DNA from: Symsagittifera roscoffensis
Taxonomy: Eukaryota; Xenacoelomorpha; Acoela; Convolutidae
Length of the DNA: 64,000 bases
NCBI RefSeq assembly: GCF_963678635.1
Contig: NC_087070.1
Location: 26,468,007 to 26,532,006, forward strand
Direction of reading: 5' to 3'
The notes below the pieces were generated by a model, which saw only the letters and a program-made list of their open reading frames with translations, was not told the origin of the DNA and searched no databases. The position numbers and the translations under genes are program-made. How positions within the stretch are numbered: position 1 is the stretch's first letter; the number at the start of each line of letters is the position of its first letter. Below, piece by piece: positions 1-15,000 of this stretch.

Positions 1-31
1 TGCCAACAATGAACCACAGAAGTTCAAAAAG
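1..31 (+). CDS. PIP5K1: PIP5K1 exon 1 of window (5'-truncated)
   Basis: The window opens inside an exon reading [10 protein letters not shown], ending at a GTGAGA donor at position 32, phase 0. It aligns with the segment just before the kinase fold of animal PIP5K1 (GETTYKK region in vertebrates). It is short, so it is called mainly because its phase fits exon 2. Confidence 0.65.
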
Positions 32-3000
32 GTGAGATTATCGAAATAAGTTTAATGGACTTAATGACATATATATTTTAAAATGTGTATGAAATTAAAA
101 CTTTCCTTTCAATTACTGTGTATTTTGATTATTTCTGGGGGTGAATAATGAATAATGGGTATTGATTAGTATATTTTACTGTGGTCTAATCGGTGTGGTG
201 TGTGTAGTTGGAACTTGAGAACCTGCAGAGATCCATCCAACATGGCATGCTCACAGTCATCTCTAACAAGAAGCTGTACGAGCCAGAACGACAGATGCTC
301 ATGGTGGTATGTACAATACTCTCCCCAGATCAATATTGAAATTTCATCCAAGTTGTCAAAGCAGAAAAGTAGCATTTGGAACGTATCCAATTTTTCTCTA
401 TTGTAGTTGGTTGGTTGATTGAAACTGGAAAAGATTAGTATTTTGATGTCATTTTTGAGAAGACTTTGTGAAAACTGCAATTGATTGTCTGAAAACTGTT
501 TCAGGATCTGGAGCAAGTGGTCATGCTCAACATCCAGGGGTGAGTAAAACCTTAAATGTTACACCAATACATTGTACAACACCAATAGTTATAGAAACCG
601 TCAATCAACGAACTCGATGTTTTGTGACTCTAAAATGGACACTTTTTCTCTTAAGCTTAAGATTAAGACAATTTATTCACAAGAGAAAGGACCAACATAC
701 GAGCTGTACAGATCATCTAGGCTACCGCTGTTCCCTGTTTAAGAACTACATGCAGTTTTTTTGGTTATTTTCGGGGCTGGGTAATGCTGCATGAAGCGAG
801 ACTTAACCACTTCACCACCGCTCCCCTCTTTTTGCTTCTCTGATTAATGTTCCGACTTTCACGGAATATTTATGTGTGGGCTGGTTTTTAAGAGTGGATG
901 AACGAGTGGCGTTGTAGTGCATCGGTAGTAGTGGCGTTGTGGTGCATTGGTAGTGATGGTGCCCAGCAATCATATCGGGTTCAAATCGCACGAGCGCTAC
1001 TATTTACAATGTGAGCCACAGCTTAGTTACCCTTAGATAATTAAGCTTCGGGTTAGGCTTCTGGCTGGTTAACTAAAAAAAGACTTTTACATAGATTGTG
1101 ACGCTTTTTTTGTTTTTTGTTCCGGAAAAGGCTTAGAAGTTCGGGTTCAAATTTTATTTTTCGCTATTCGATTTATGATTTAAGTTCATTTCTTTTCCTT
1201 TGTAAACTCCACTATCGAACAGCGAAACTAACGAACAGCAAAAGAGAAAAACGTGATCAACTTCTAATTTCAAAAATGGATTCCCAGCTGAAAAAAATAT
1301 CACTCATTAATCCAGTGTTTTCAATAAGTGATAAATCTAAATGGTTCTATTAATACAATTTTTTTTATTTATTACATTAATTATTTCTTTGAAGTATGAA
1401 AATTGAAGTTTTTTTTTCAAATAACAACTGTTTATTTTTTGTTTTCTTGCGTTCATGACACTTTTCCAACTTTCTACTGGCTAAGTTTTCGTTTACTTAC
1501 GTTCGTTGACTCATTTTGATCTGTATGTTAGCTAGGTTTTTCATTCAGTCATTTTTTGAAGCATGAACTCAGCATTTTTGACAAAAGTACCAATTATTTT
1601 TTTATATAATCTGAATAATATTATTGTCCCGAGCTCAAATTTAAGCATTTTTTACATATGATTGTTTTTGTGCAGTTATGGAAATTCAAAAATTGCTAAT
1701 TTGTCACTTTGGGGCTCATTACCGCACGAAACGTTGTTTCTAATTCAATTGAGGCCGGTCATTTGTTCTTGATATTAGTATACAGGACGCTAATGACATC
1801 CCTATGTAGTTTACATTAGCTTGCAGGAGATAAAATGAAGATATAATTGTTTCCCTTTTTTGCTCATTTCCTTATTTTTGGTTTTGTAATCGGGAACTAG
1901 GCTTTTTTCCCCTAAACAACTTTTCATACATATCTGTAAGAAGTTGTGAAGTTGCCTTATTAGTGAATCTTAGCAAGTTTGAAACTCCTTCTCACTTGGC
2001 CTAGAGGTTATGCGGTCACCTTTTAATCCAAAACTATGGAGTCCGAGTCCCGATCGGACCTTGTTTTTTTTCAGCATGTATGAAACTGAAAGCTTTTCCA
2101 GAATAATTGAATTGTCCGATTTTCAATTTTTTGCTTATGTTTTTTCGGCTTTGCCACACCGGGGACTTTTCTTGTGTTTTCACCAGTATTCTTTGTAGTT
2201 GTAGGTGTTTTAACCCTTGCGATAAGCAAGGATATGGCAATCCGGTACTAGACTTTTTTCCCTGCAAATAACTTTGTTCACAGGACTTTCATATGGACTC
2301 ATTTTTTGGAAGCCTGTTAGCAATTAATTTAATGCTACAGATAAATTTATCATCCTATTTGAAATTATCTCTCATGTTCGAATTAATTTTTTTGATTCTT
2401 ATTTTTCTTGATTTTTAAAAATTTCGTCCTACATTAAGTCGTCTCTGTGGCCTTATATTGCGCTTTATCGTTCGATGAGCGAAGATTTTTTTTTTGTGTG
2501 TATGTGTTTTGAGAGTGAGGGGGAAATAATAACTTTTTATTAGTCTTGATTTTTTTTCGGATGTGTTTACCTTTGCAATATCAAAGGTATTGCAATCGGG
2601 TACTAGACTTTCTTTCCTGTTAATAACTTCCCATAAAACTTTATTTCCCAAAGAATTGTCTGCTCATTATTTATCTGCTTATGTTTTGGCGACTTAGATG
2701 TCAAATTGTAGAATAGTTTTTTTTTGTAGTTTTTTTTACATAGTTGCTTTTAGTGTTCTGATTTACCTCTGATGTTTGTAATTTTACTAGCCTTGACGCT
2801 TTATTTTCTTTTGACGTTTTCTTTTTTTTTCGCTTAAAGTCTTTGTTCTGATCAAATAATTTCGGCTTATTTTTTATTGGCTTAGTGACCTAATTTTGAT
2901 TCGATTCACCTCTGGATCGAGCAAATGGCTTGAAATCTCAATAGAAATACTAGTTCAAGTTTTTCGTGACATTTTTTACGGCTTTTTGTTTTTTTTCTAT

Positions 3001-6000
3001 CGGATTGGTAGGTTTTGACCTATATTGTATTGGTTTAATAGCCATATTGCGTCTGTCGACGGGCGAAAAAAAAACTTGTGTGCGTGTCTGTGTTTTGGGG
3101 GTGAAGGGGATTTATTAACTTAGGTCGTGTTCATTTTTTTCGGCTTAAAGGGTTTCTGCCAAGGTATTTTTGGCTTTGGTAAATTTTTTCTGATACTTAT
3201 TTCACATTCCATTGTCTTGGATTGTTTTTTTTATTTGAAAGCTAGCCTTGTTTTTTATAGATATAGTTTTTTTCGACTTTCGATTTTTTTCTGACTTAGC
3301 GGCTTTCTTGTTTTGTAGCTCAGCTTCGCCTCTGTGTTTTAACTTTTTTTCGGCCTTATAGGTTTTGGCCATTAGTATATGGCTTAGTGGCCTCATTTTG
3401 CGCCGTTGAAAAGTTTTCGTGGTTACGTGTGTATTTAGGGCGAGGAGGAATTAATAACTTTTTGTTAGTCTTGGTTTTTTTTGAATTTTTTTCGGCTGTT
3501 TTGTTTCTTTTTTGTTTTCCTTTTTTTGTATTTAATAGGTTTCGGCCTATTTTATGTTGGCTTAGTGGCCTCATACTGCATCATTTGTCGAGCTGTGTCT
3601 GTTTTGAGGGTGCGGGGGACTTGAGAACTTTCTTAATTTTGTTTTCGAATTTTTGGTTTTTCTTTTTTTCCCCGCTTAATAGGTTTCAGCGAATTTTATT
3701 ATACCGGCTTAATGGCGTCATATTGTTTCATTTGAAGCCTATATAAAGTTTGTGTGTGCGTGTATGTTTGAGGGTGAGGGGATTTCAGAATGTTTTTGAA
3801 TTTTTATTTGGCGTAAAGGGTTTCTGCTAATGTATTCTCGGTTTTGTTACCGCCTGATAAATTATCTTTCGATGCTAATTTTACTTTCTACATTCTTGGC
3901 GCTTTTGGTTAAAACTTGACTATGCGTTTTTCGATAGATCTAGTTTTTACTAGGTAAAATTTAGTTTTTCAAATTTTTTTCCTTTGTCGGCTTGATAGGT
4001 TTCGGCCTATGTTAAATCCTCTTTGTGGCCTCATTTTGTCTTGTATCATTCGATGAGCGCAAACTTTTTTGTGTGTTTGTGTTTTGAGGGCGAGGGGGGC
4101 CTAATAATTTTTTAATTCTTTTGGGTATTGCAATCGGTTACTAGACTTTGTTTCCCGTAGATAACTCAAGGCACAGAATGGTCAAAGTTAGAAATGGTAA
4201 ATTTAGGTTCTGTCACTAATTAATTTTAATTTCCATGCCTTTCGGGCACAGTTGGTCTGGAGGTAACGAATACGCCTGGGACTTGATAACTTTTCATTAT
4301 TCTTATTTCTTCAAATTTTCGTTTTTCCCTTTTTTCTGCTTAATAGGTAGTCATATTGTTTCATTCGAAGCGAATACAAAGTTTGCGTGCGTGTGAAGGT
4401 AAGGGGGATTTAATAATTTTTGTGATTTTTCATTTGGCTTAGAGGTTTTTTGATTGAATTTTTATTTGGCTTGAAGGGTTTCTGTTAACGTATTCTCGGA
4501 TTTGTTACCGCCTGATATTTTTTTTTTCGATGCTAATTTTACATTCTATTTTCTTGGTGGGTTTTTGGTTCTAAACTAACCATATGTTTTTCGATAGATC
4601 TAGTTTTTTTACGTTTTTTTTTCGACTTAGCCGCTTCCTTGTATTTTATCGCCTGTAGTCTGAAGTTTATCTTCGCCTCTGTTTTGATTCACTTCTGCAC
4701 TTTGAAAAATTAAAAGCACTAACGTTGTTTATTTTTCTTGGTTTTCCTTTTTTATGAGTCGATGAAAGTAGTTCAGACTCTTCTATAGGTCGCGATTATT
4801 TTTTTTCCAGTTTTTTTTTCAGGAAAAGTCTTAGAAAATTGCTCAGGCTCAAATTTACTTTTTCGCGGTTTGACTTTTTGAGTTTTTTTGTTGAGCTTTT
4901 TTCGTTAGTTAAAAGGAGGGGAAATTCCGCTATTGAACAGCAAAAGTGTGTAGGTCACGAAAAACGTGATCGCTTCTAGTTTCGAATTAAGTTTCAGATT
5001 TTTCAGCGGAATAAAAACATTACTCAGTAATCTAGTTTTTCCTAAATTGGGTTAATTTTATCAAAAAAGCCTAAATTATCAATTGTTGTAGAAATTCGAA
5101 GAGCTTTAAGGCGTAATCTAGTTTTTCCTAAATCGGGTTAATTTTATCAAAAAAGCTTAAATTTTAAATTGTTAGAGAAATTCGAAGAGCTTTAAGGCCG
5201 TCTTTTTTCTGGGAAAATTCGAAAATTGAGATTGTTAAAAAAATATATGTCAGTATTTTTTCTGTGTACTTGATTTAATTGACTCTTTTCCAACTGTCTT
5301 TTGGCTATGTTTTTTTTGTATAAAAGCTTTATTCGGCCTAAATGATTTTGGCTGATGTTTTATCGGCTTATGTACCTTATTTTGTGTAGCATCGAAGGCA
5401 AAAAAGGTTTATTTTTTGAAACATTCAAGTAGTTTTTTTATTTTGATTTTTTTTGTATTCGCTAGCTTGCAATGCTGAGCTAGCATTATATCAAAATGAT
5501 GTGCGATGCTCCGCTTCGCCTCTGTGACAGTTTTTCGACCATTTTTCTAATTGGCAGTAAATTGCAGTCGGAACATACTGGACTTGGGCCTGATATACGA
5601 TTAGTATATTGGGTTTCTATGGCCATTTATCTATCAAAATAACTCCTAGAGATTGTATAGTTAGTAAGCGGCAATGCAATAAACAAAATGGAGACTTGTT
5701 TGGGTCGCGTGGTATCTTTTTGTTTCAGGAAACGCCTTTGTTTTCACGCTCAATTTTTTTTCGCGGTTTGATTTCAATCTGGTTTCTTTTGAAGTTCAAT
5801 TCAAATCAATTTGCTAATTAATAATCCAGAGGAATTATAAATGGACAGATTGATCTAGGTAATAGTTTCCTGAAATTCGTTGAACATGTTTCTTTACTGG
5901 TCTGATTTCGTTTTTAAAAGTAAGAGAACAATATAATTTTCACTCAATAAAAAGTTTTTGATGATTTTTTGACGTCTTAAAATGCTCTAATAACTACAGA

Positions 6001-9000
6001 AATGCATTCATCCATATCAATGCTTTTACGAATGAACTTAGGTATATATGCACTTATTAAGTTCATTTCAAATTCATCTGCTAAAAGTTAGATAAAAATT
6101 GCTCTACAATTACGAAAGCGGAAATGATGCGAAAAAAAACGAATGTCTTCTAGTTTCGAAAGTGTTAAAAAATCATTTTTAAGCGAAATAAAAAATGATC
6201 TAGTTTTCTTATAATTTGTTATAGATGATCCAGTTTTCTTATAATTTCTTATAAATGATCCATTTTTATAATTTCTTATAAATGATCCAGTTTTCTTATA
6301 ATATTTAAGCGGAATAAAAAATGTACCCATTGATCCAGTGTTTTTTAAATTGGGTTGATTTTATCAAAAAAGTGTCAATCATAAATTGTTGAATTGAGTT
6401 TTAACCTGATAGATTTTTTTTGAAGTTCGAAAGTTAAAAGTTTTTTCCGGTTCCTTTGTTCTTTTAATTTTTCCAACCTGCTGTTGGCCATGTTTCATGA
6501 TTCGCCATTTGTTCAACTTGATGTTTTTTCTTGAGTGTAGTAGTGAGGTTCCGAGTAGCGTGTCAAACAGTAGACTGTTGAGTCACGTTTCTGGGATAGA
6601 TGTGAGTGACTACCACGCCAATGAGTCAGGAGGAGGGACTGCTTCTCCCACCAGTTCCGGCTCCAGCCACGTCTCAGTTGCCAACTACAGATTCAAAGCA
6701 TACGCCCCCAGGGCTTTCGATTTCTTCCGCAAAATTTACAAAGTCGACAAGGCAGAATTCATGGTTTGTGCATATCAGAAACGTCTCAATTACTGCTTTT
6801 CGCAGCTTTTACACCACATTTTTCAATAGCATGTGAGGTGTCCGCCGAATTATCTTTTCAAAAAAATTTATTGTGTAATGTTGCCGTGACTGATGTGGTG
6901 TTGTAGAGATCGATAGGTGCTCCGATGAAGTGTATTCCGAACCCGGGTGCCTCTGGCAGTCTCTTCTTCATCTCGGGCGACGACTGCTTCATCATGAAGA
7001 CCCTGCAGAAGAAGGAGGCTACGTTCCTCCTCGAACTATATCCAGGATATATTCTGGTAAATGGTCAACATTTCAATCGGATCGGATAGAGTTTTCTGTA
7101 TGGAAAAAGAAAATATGTCACTTTTCTTTGTTGTGGAATTCTTGAAAAGTATCATTGAAGATTGAACTAAAGTTCAGTTTGTTGATAAAGCAAGGAAAAA
7201 CTTGCAAGGCTTATATTTGTTTGCTTACCGAAATTCGCCAACCTTTTTTAACAGTGCTTTATTTTGCTGTAATAAAACGTTTTTACACTCGCGAAAGCAT
7301 GTGTCTTGTAATCGGGAACTAGACCTTTGAGTGCTTTTTTTTCAGTATGTACGCACAAGTTATTTCCCGTAAAAAGTGATTTAGTGGTCGTTCGTTTATC
7401 TGCTGAAATTTTGTCGGCTTAATTGCCAGATTACAGATTTTTCTTGTGCTGTAAGCAAATTTCATGGTAGTTGCAAGTGTTTTTCAGTGTACTTTCATGT
7501 TTTTTTTTCGGCTCAACTGGTGTCTGTTCGAAGATTGTCAGCTTTGTTTCCGCTTCGTAAGTTTCGTTCAGTTGCCAATTTTAAACTCAAATGTCTTGCG
7601 TGGCATGTTTGCTTGAAGTTCATGTTTGATAATGCAGGGATTATGAAATTGTATGGGATTGGGTTTTTTTGTATTTTATTTATTTTGAGACGCTGTGGAA
7701 GATTTTTTTTTGACTTTAGTCTCTTTTACTTTACCCCTCTGTCTACAGCCTTCGAAAAAGTCTGTGGATGAAATATTTTACCCATTTAGTTTTTGTTTTC
7801 TCGGAAACTACCATCAGAAATCTGAGGTTTTGGTTTCAATGATCGGGTTTGAAAAGCTCCCCCGCATTATTCGCCAGGCCAAAATTGTTTTTCTCAAATA
7901 GTCAAATTTTTGATTTTTTTTCTGAAATCTTACCTCTCAAATTGAGTTTGTGGATTTAAGGGCGATAAAGGGTAGTGGAAAACTCACCTGCATTAGCGCC
8001 ACCCACAATTTTCCTACAAAAAGTTATCGCACTCGGAAAAGTCAAGATTTTGATTTTTTGTTTTTTTTTCTACTTTTTGAATTTTCTAAAAAGATCTGAG
8101 AGTTTGCGTTTAATCCTAAGAACGGAGTAAGAGAAGCTCATTTGCATGTGCGATTTCGCACAAGTTTTTTTGTCACAGAAACTTGTGACCCTCGGAAAAG
8201 TCAAAGTTTTGATTTTTTGTTCTTTTATAATTTTTGAATTTTCTAAAAAACTACTCTCTCATATCTGAGTGTGTTCAATACAAAAAACGGTTTGTTAGAA
8301 GCTCATTTGCATGTGCGAATACGCCCAAGTTTTTTTATTCAGAAAGTTGTGACCCTCGGAAAAGTCAAAGTTTTGATTTTTTGTTTTTTTTTAGTTTTTT
8401 GAATTTCCTCAAAGGCTACGCTCCCATTACTGCGAGTTTTTGTTCAATCCGAGGAAATTTTTGGCTAAATGTTTTACCGAAAAAGCTATGATGTCAAATT
8501 TTTGTTTTGTTGGCAGTTTTTTTAGATTTTTCTAAATAACGATCCTACCAAATCGGATATCACAGGTTCAATCGAAATAACAGGTTGTTCAAAGTCCACG
8601 TTTATAATTGGAAACGCCCAGTTGTTATAGAAAAAATAATGGTCTTAAAACAGTCAGAATTGTTTGAATGGCCTTCAAACAGTAAAATTTTGACAGTTTT
8701 TTGGAAACTTTTTGACTTGTCTGGAAAACTACCATGCCAATTCTCAGTCTAACTGTTGAATCGAGTACCCCGGCTTTGAATATTCTCTACTTCAGCGGCC
8801 TCTACCTTTGCAGAAAAAGTAATGAATTTCGGAAAGTCATTGTTTTGAGTTGAAAATTTCAATTGAAAGAACTGGTTGCGAGAATATTTCCTGCAGAAGC
8901 GGCGGCTTCTTATTTTTTTAAGAGAAATGTTGTCCTTGGGAAAATTCCAATATCTGCCACTTAGTTTAGAAGAGAAACCACTAAGGTTTTATGCTAAGTC

Positions 9001-12000
9001 CAATTTTCGAAATTACGCATTTCGTCTCGCAGCAGTACAACAAATTAAAAAAAAATCAAGATGTAACTCCAGCTTTTGCTGTGTCCCTAGTTGTCTTTAA
9101 TCGAGACATGACAAAAATTTTAGCTTACGATTTTTCATTTTCTACGACTTATATATTTTTTTAATGTTTGTGCTGTATCGCTCCGCTTCGCCTCGTAAGC
9201 GGAACTAAATGCTCGAGGAACTATGTAATGAGCGAAATTAAAATTGTCATCGAGTTGTTTGTTGTGTAGAACCTCTACCAGTCTCCGGATACACTGCTTC
9301 CCAAATACTTCGGCTGCTACTGCTACCAGAGCATCCTGGGCAAGAATGTCCGAGTGGCCATTATGAACAACCTCATACCTCGCAATGTCACCCTTTGGAA
9401 GAAGTACGACCTCAAGGGTAGGTACATTCAAGGGTAGGTCCTCAAGGGTAGGTAAAATAATTCGATCATAGGGGGATAGAGAACAGTAATAAGCCCCTGC
9501 AAAGCAATGAAACTGATTGTTATACAATCAGTATTAGTCTAGAATGAGATTTAAGGTTATTTGGTGTAGTGTGTAACGGAATAAGATTATGGCTATCAAG
9601 AGGTGTTATTGATCATCAAAGTGATGCAGAAAATTTTCCCAAAGGGGCCTTCTATGTCAATCCAAAGCTTTTTAATGCCAAGTGAGTTTTACTTATTTAG
9701 TTTGCCCTTTCTTCCCGAAAACGTCGTGAAAGATTTTTCCCCCTATCTTACATTGAAGTCTGTGTTATAGTGTTCTTGGACTGAATTTCATAAGAAAACG
9801 CGCTCCAGCTTGACTATCAGTTTCGAAAGTGAATCTGCTGGTGAATTTGTTTATCGACATTTTTCCCTCTGATTGAGCATCATGCGAGACAAGCGTACGA
9901 TTTTTTTTAGATCTAGTTTGTTTGACGTTTTTACTTAGCGTTCGCGATGATTTTTTTCGATTTTCTTCAGGAAAAGTCTTCGAATTTGTTCAGGCTCAAA
10001 GTTATTTTTTTCGCGGTCTGACTTTTTATTTCTTTTTAAGTTCAGTTCATTTCCCTTGTTAAAAGAAGGCAAACTACGCAATCGGACAGCGAAAAAGTAA
10101 AGGTCGCGAAAAACGTTTCGAAAGTGGAATTTAATTATCGAATTTCCCAGCGGAATAAAAATTTTATCTATTGATCCAGTTTTCTGAAATAAGTTACTTT
10201 CATCAGAAAAGTGTCAATCATAAAATGTTTTAGAAATTCGAGCTTTAAGACCATCTAATTTTTTCTTTGAAATTCAAAAGTTGGGATTTTCAAATTTTAC
10301 TTGCGTACATTGATTCTTTTCCAGCTGTCTCTTGGATTTTTTTCGACAGTGGCGTCCATTTCGTGCCCAGTCCGGTAGCAAAGCTTGCAATGTTATGTTT
10401 GTGCCGTTTTGTAAGTTTTCGTGTTATTTATGATTCTGATGTCCATTTGTTATGAGAGGCCAACTTCATCGTACTTCTGTTTCAGTCATATTTTCTCCTC
10501 CCAGGTCCAATTCAAAATAATAAAATATGATCTCCGTTCATTCAATTACTATTACGTTCAGCTGTATAAACAAGCGATCGTTATTTTATAAGTTCGTTCC
10601 TTTTTCCGATCAAAGTGACATATTTCAAACTTTGCATTAAAGTTAATGCGTTGACCAAACAGACAATTTGTTAAATAAAAGTCGCTTAATCAATATTGGG
10701 CCAACAGGCATATCTCGTTCACCAATTTTAAATTCTCGTCATTATTACACTAACAAGCGTAGTGCATTAGTCTGACTCCACTTTTTTTTTCTAACCTAAC
10801 TCGCAAATGAAACTGCTCATTTGGTGGCATTTTGCTGTAATCACGTTCTGTAGCATTAGAAATTTCATAGCATCTGTTTTATTTGGGCTAGTTTTTGATG
10901 GTCGTTAAGTGTGCGTGGCTGAGAGGGAAGTACGTGAGACTCCAATTCTCTGGGTAGCCGGTTTTAATAATTCGAGGATTTGTCTACTTTTTCTTATTTA
11001 ACTTTATAGAGCTGCTTTTTGTCGTTATCTCGTTACGGTGTGCGAAGCGCAGTTTTGCCTTCATGTCAAAGTATGGGAATATACTACTGGTAACACAATA
11101 CTGAATTTTAAGTGTGTCCCTTTTTACGCTGAGTATGTTACTTTGGCTTGAAATGTTTTGGCTAATATCATGTCGACTTAGTGGCATCCTCATGTTGCTT
11201 TGATTGAATGACGATTTTAATGCTACGTGAAACTTCTTCTAGGTTTGATTGTTTATGCTTGTTATTATTTGACTTTTTAGTTTTTTTTTGGCTCAACGAG
11301 CTCCGAACCAAGTTTGTCAGCTAAGTGACCGATTTTGTGGCATTAATTTATACCGTCATCCGGAAGCCAGATTCAAGTTAACTTCATAACCACAAGAAAC
11401 GAAAACTCACTTTATCTCCTGTGACGACTGAAACGAACCATAAAGATATTGTGAGTAGTAATGTTAAGGCCCTCTCGCCAGCTTCATCTAAAGCAGTGGG
11501 GGGCATTATTAACTCGGGGTTGAATTGTAACAATTAATCGCCAAACTGCTTCGAGCGATGGGACTGAAATCGACAAGGGGTTTCAACCCAGGAGCCAGAT
11601 GATGACACTTGAGCCAAAAATAAAAGCAATAATTGTCAGATGTGCAGTGATACCTTTATTTATACATACGTTCTCTTAATCGCAATTATGATGAATTAGT
11701 TGCTTCTTTAAGTTCTCCGTCTTTTATTACTATAGCTATTTGTCCCTGAGACTTGGCTCAACGATGAACAGGATGATCCACTGCTTTTTTCGATGCATAA
11801 TTATACAACTCTTGTAACAATAAATCGTACAAAAAGAGGTGGATATATACTAAAGAAATTTCAAAAAACTTGTATCAAGATTCAGTAGGAGCTCTAAGCT
11901 TTCGAGCTGATTCTTTAAAGCATTGCTGCAATTAAAAATTCATTAACTCTTGGGTGCGTATATAGACTTCCAGACTCGAACCTTCAAGATTTTTATCTGG

Positions 12001-15000
12001 AGTTGGATAATTTTCTCGAAAACTCAGCAAGTAAAAATGTATTCATTCTGGGAGATTTCATTAATGACGTCTTCAAAGAGGGCTACATACAGTACATATA
12101 TGGAGTTTCTATTAGCACAAATAGCTTTTGACAAGTAATAAACAAAGCTAAGCGCGTGACTGCTTCACTTTACTCGTGTATTGACCATATTCTCACAAAC
12201 CTTGACGAAAATAAAGTGTGATGCCGGGGTTATTGAAAACACAATAAGCGACCACTATAGTACTTTTTTTGAACTGAATTTTTCATTCAGTAACAAACGA
12301 TCTGAAAAATGACGCGAAATCTAAGGTTCTTAAAATCCAAAACTTTAAAAGATTATTTCAATGATGTTCCACAATCCGAACTCACTGTATCCAAATTGGA
12401 CTCAGTCGAATCTTTGACACATCATTCGGTCCTAACATTAAACAAAGCGGCTCCGCTTCAAAAAACAAAATTTTTTCTTTCAGGAAAATTCATGGTTATC
12501 GAATAAATTTTAAAGTGCCATCAACAAAAGAAATGAATTGCACAAAAACATGGTTTCAAAAAATCAAAATCCATCAATTTGCAATCATTTCGTGAAGCAG
12601 CGAAATAAAGTTATTGATCTAAGCAGGCTAGATTAGAAGTTTTACGAAGAGAAAGTGAGCTCTTGCATGAAAAATTCAAATAAACCTTACCTAGCAAGTC
12701 ATTGAACAAATTGAAAAAGGATTCATGAAATGAAAGCCGATCATCAATTAGATGATTTAAAAACGATGGTACATGCCTTCAATAAGTTCGTTGTCGACGT
12801 AGGTTCGAAATCAGTGTCAGCCATTCCTTATTCTCCTCTGATAATACCGAATGCCGTAAATTTCTCTACGTCTTGAACCGATGAAAAGTTTTGAGCTGCA
12901 AGACAATAAATGAACTACCGAGTGGCAAAGTACCCGGATTAGATGGTCTCGCTAACGAATTGCTTAAATCATGTTCCCATGTTATTGTGCCATATCTGGT
13001 TAAATTTTTCAACGAATGTCTTACGAACGGAAATTATCCTTTTGTGTTCAAATTGGCAAACATCTCACCAATTACAGGCCTATTTCTTTGCTCTCATCGT
13101 TTGGCAAAGTCTTTGAAAAACTATTCCATTTTCGTTTCTCGAGATACCTGTTTTTTTGACCAAAGCATTCAGCAGTTTGTGCAAATGTCGAACTCTTTGA
13201 ATTGGTTAAAGAAAATCATTTAAGAAACGAACAACCGATTGAAGTTTTACTTGACTTAAAAAAAAGCTTTTGAAACTGGTAAATAAACGATATTACTTGA
13301 GAAGTTTAACGCGTATAGAATACGGGGTCCGGCATAAGGTCTCGTAAAAAAACTATTTACCAGACTGATTCCAGTTGCTAACATCGGACCATGTCAGCTC
13401 TGATAAGTAACCGGTGAAATGCTTGGTCCCTCAAGGCTCAATTCTAGGTCCATTACTTTTTCTCATTTATATTAATGACATGCATCAAGAGTGCAACTCT
13501 TTCAAAACCGTCCACTACGCAGATATCTAACTCAAATAAAAAATTTTCTGCTGATCGAACTTGACCAAATTTACCACTGGTTAAGAGCTAATAAACTTAC
13601 TTTGAATACTAAGATAAATAAATTCCAATTGATAACTTTCAAAAACTCATCTCCACCTCTTTACTTGTTACCAAACGGCGTTAATATTGGACGTCAAAAA
13701 TCTGTGAAATATCTTGGCTTACATGTTGACGATAAACTTTTTTTTAAGTCTTACATAAATTTTGTTTGCTCAGATGTAAGCAAATTAGTAGGGCTATCGT
13801 TTAGACTCAGTTACTTCTTAAGCAAATATCTGCTACTGCGTTTTTATGACTGATATTTTAAACCTGAAGTTCAATATGAAATTTTGGTGAATGGTTGCGC
13901 AAAAAACGGATTTAAAAAAGTTTTTAAGATTCATTAATTTTAAAAGCAAATTAGAATCTAGCGATCAACTTTCCGTCAAAGACAAAGTTTTAGATGTCTA
14001 TAAGTTGCATATATATGATCTTTTTAAGTTTACCGTGAAATCAAAAACTTGTTGAACCCAAGAGTATTTTTCAATAATTTTTGTTGAAAACGCGAATAAC
14101 CGTAAAACTAAATCAAGTGATCAGAACCTGTTATATTTATAGCGAGTCAAAATGAAGTTCGCCCAGAAATCATTGAAAGTTAGAGCTCATGTTATATAAC
14201 CATCTGTAAAACTCGGACTTAGTCCTTTTTTATTTGGACTCAAATGCTTCCATCCATATTTTTGTGCAGTTTTTAGACAATATCCTAACGTTTGATAATC
14301 AAATAGAAAAATTATTTTTCTAATTGAGCTATTGCTTGTGATTACAACACAAAAATTTGTCTATCGCCATACACGTGCTATTGAAGTATGTGATCATTTG
14401 CTACCTGCCTGAGAGAATGTAAATAAAGAAAGGTATACTTTGCCTGTCGGTTATCCTCTTTGGTGCGAAAACTGCATATATGTACGTTTATTCACTGAAG
14501 AAATTTTTTATGATTTATATTTTTGTTTCTGTTTTTTCTTCCTATACAGGTTTTCGTAGTTATTCGGCCGGCTGGCCAAGCTATGTTTGTGATGCAAGTG
14601 ATGTGAAGCTCCGAATTACTTCTGTGTGTACTTTACTCTCGGTGGGCTGAAAAATCAAACGAATCTCAGTTTTTTATCTTGTCCATAAACACCTTTGCTT
14701 TTTATTTCTGTCTGTTGGCTACGTTTTGATAATGGCATATTTTTAAGAGTCTATAAACAGCAAAAAGTCAATGGCCACAAAAAAACAATGTGATTGACTT
14801 CGTTTCGAAAGGGGATCTTAGTTTTAAAATTTTTTCAAAAAGCCAGTCATTTCAATTTTGGTTTACTTGCGTTCTTGACTCCTTTTCAACTGTCTGATGG
14901 CTATGTTTTTAAACAGCTGAAATCATTGGAGTTCATTAAAGTTGAATCACTTGGAAGTTGGAGTTCATAAAATCATTTCGAAGTGGGGGTTTTGTTTTCT

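Larger units (their letters stand above)
540..6540 (+). other. PIP5K1 intron 3 (6 kb, repeat-filled)
   Basis: T-rich, no conserved coding sequence. Holds SINE S2 (906-1078), an SINE head (1990-2068), R1 copies (about 1085-1500, 4755-5320, 5700-6495), the module array at 2.4-4.5 kb and R2 units. Confidence 0.8.
9418..11699 (+). other. PIP5K1 intron 6, first part
   Basis: Noncoding. Contains an R1 copy (about 9945-10345) and a decayed SINE S1 (10905-11060). Nothing recognised at 9420-9940, 10350-10900 or 11070-11690. Confidence 0.7.

Noticed and set aside
6197-6303. CRISPR-like array
   Set aside because: Units are contiguous without unique spacers, and the genome is eukaryotic.
6088-6330. 80-aa minus ORF with GSFIRNYKK repeats
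   Set aside because: It is the translated 29-bp minisatellite inside an R1 copy.
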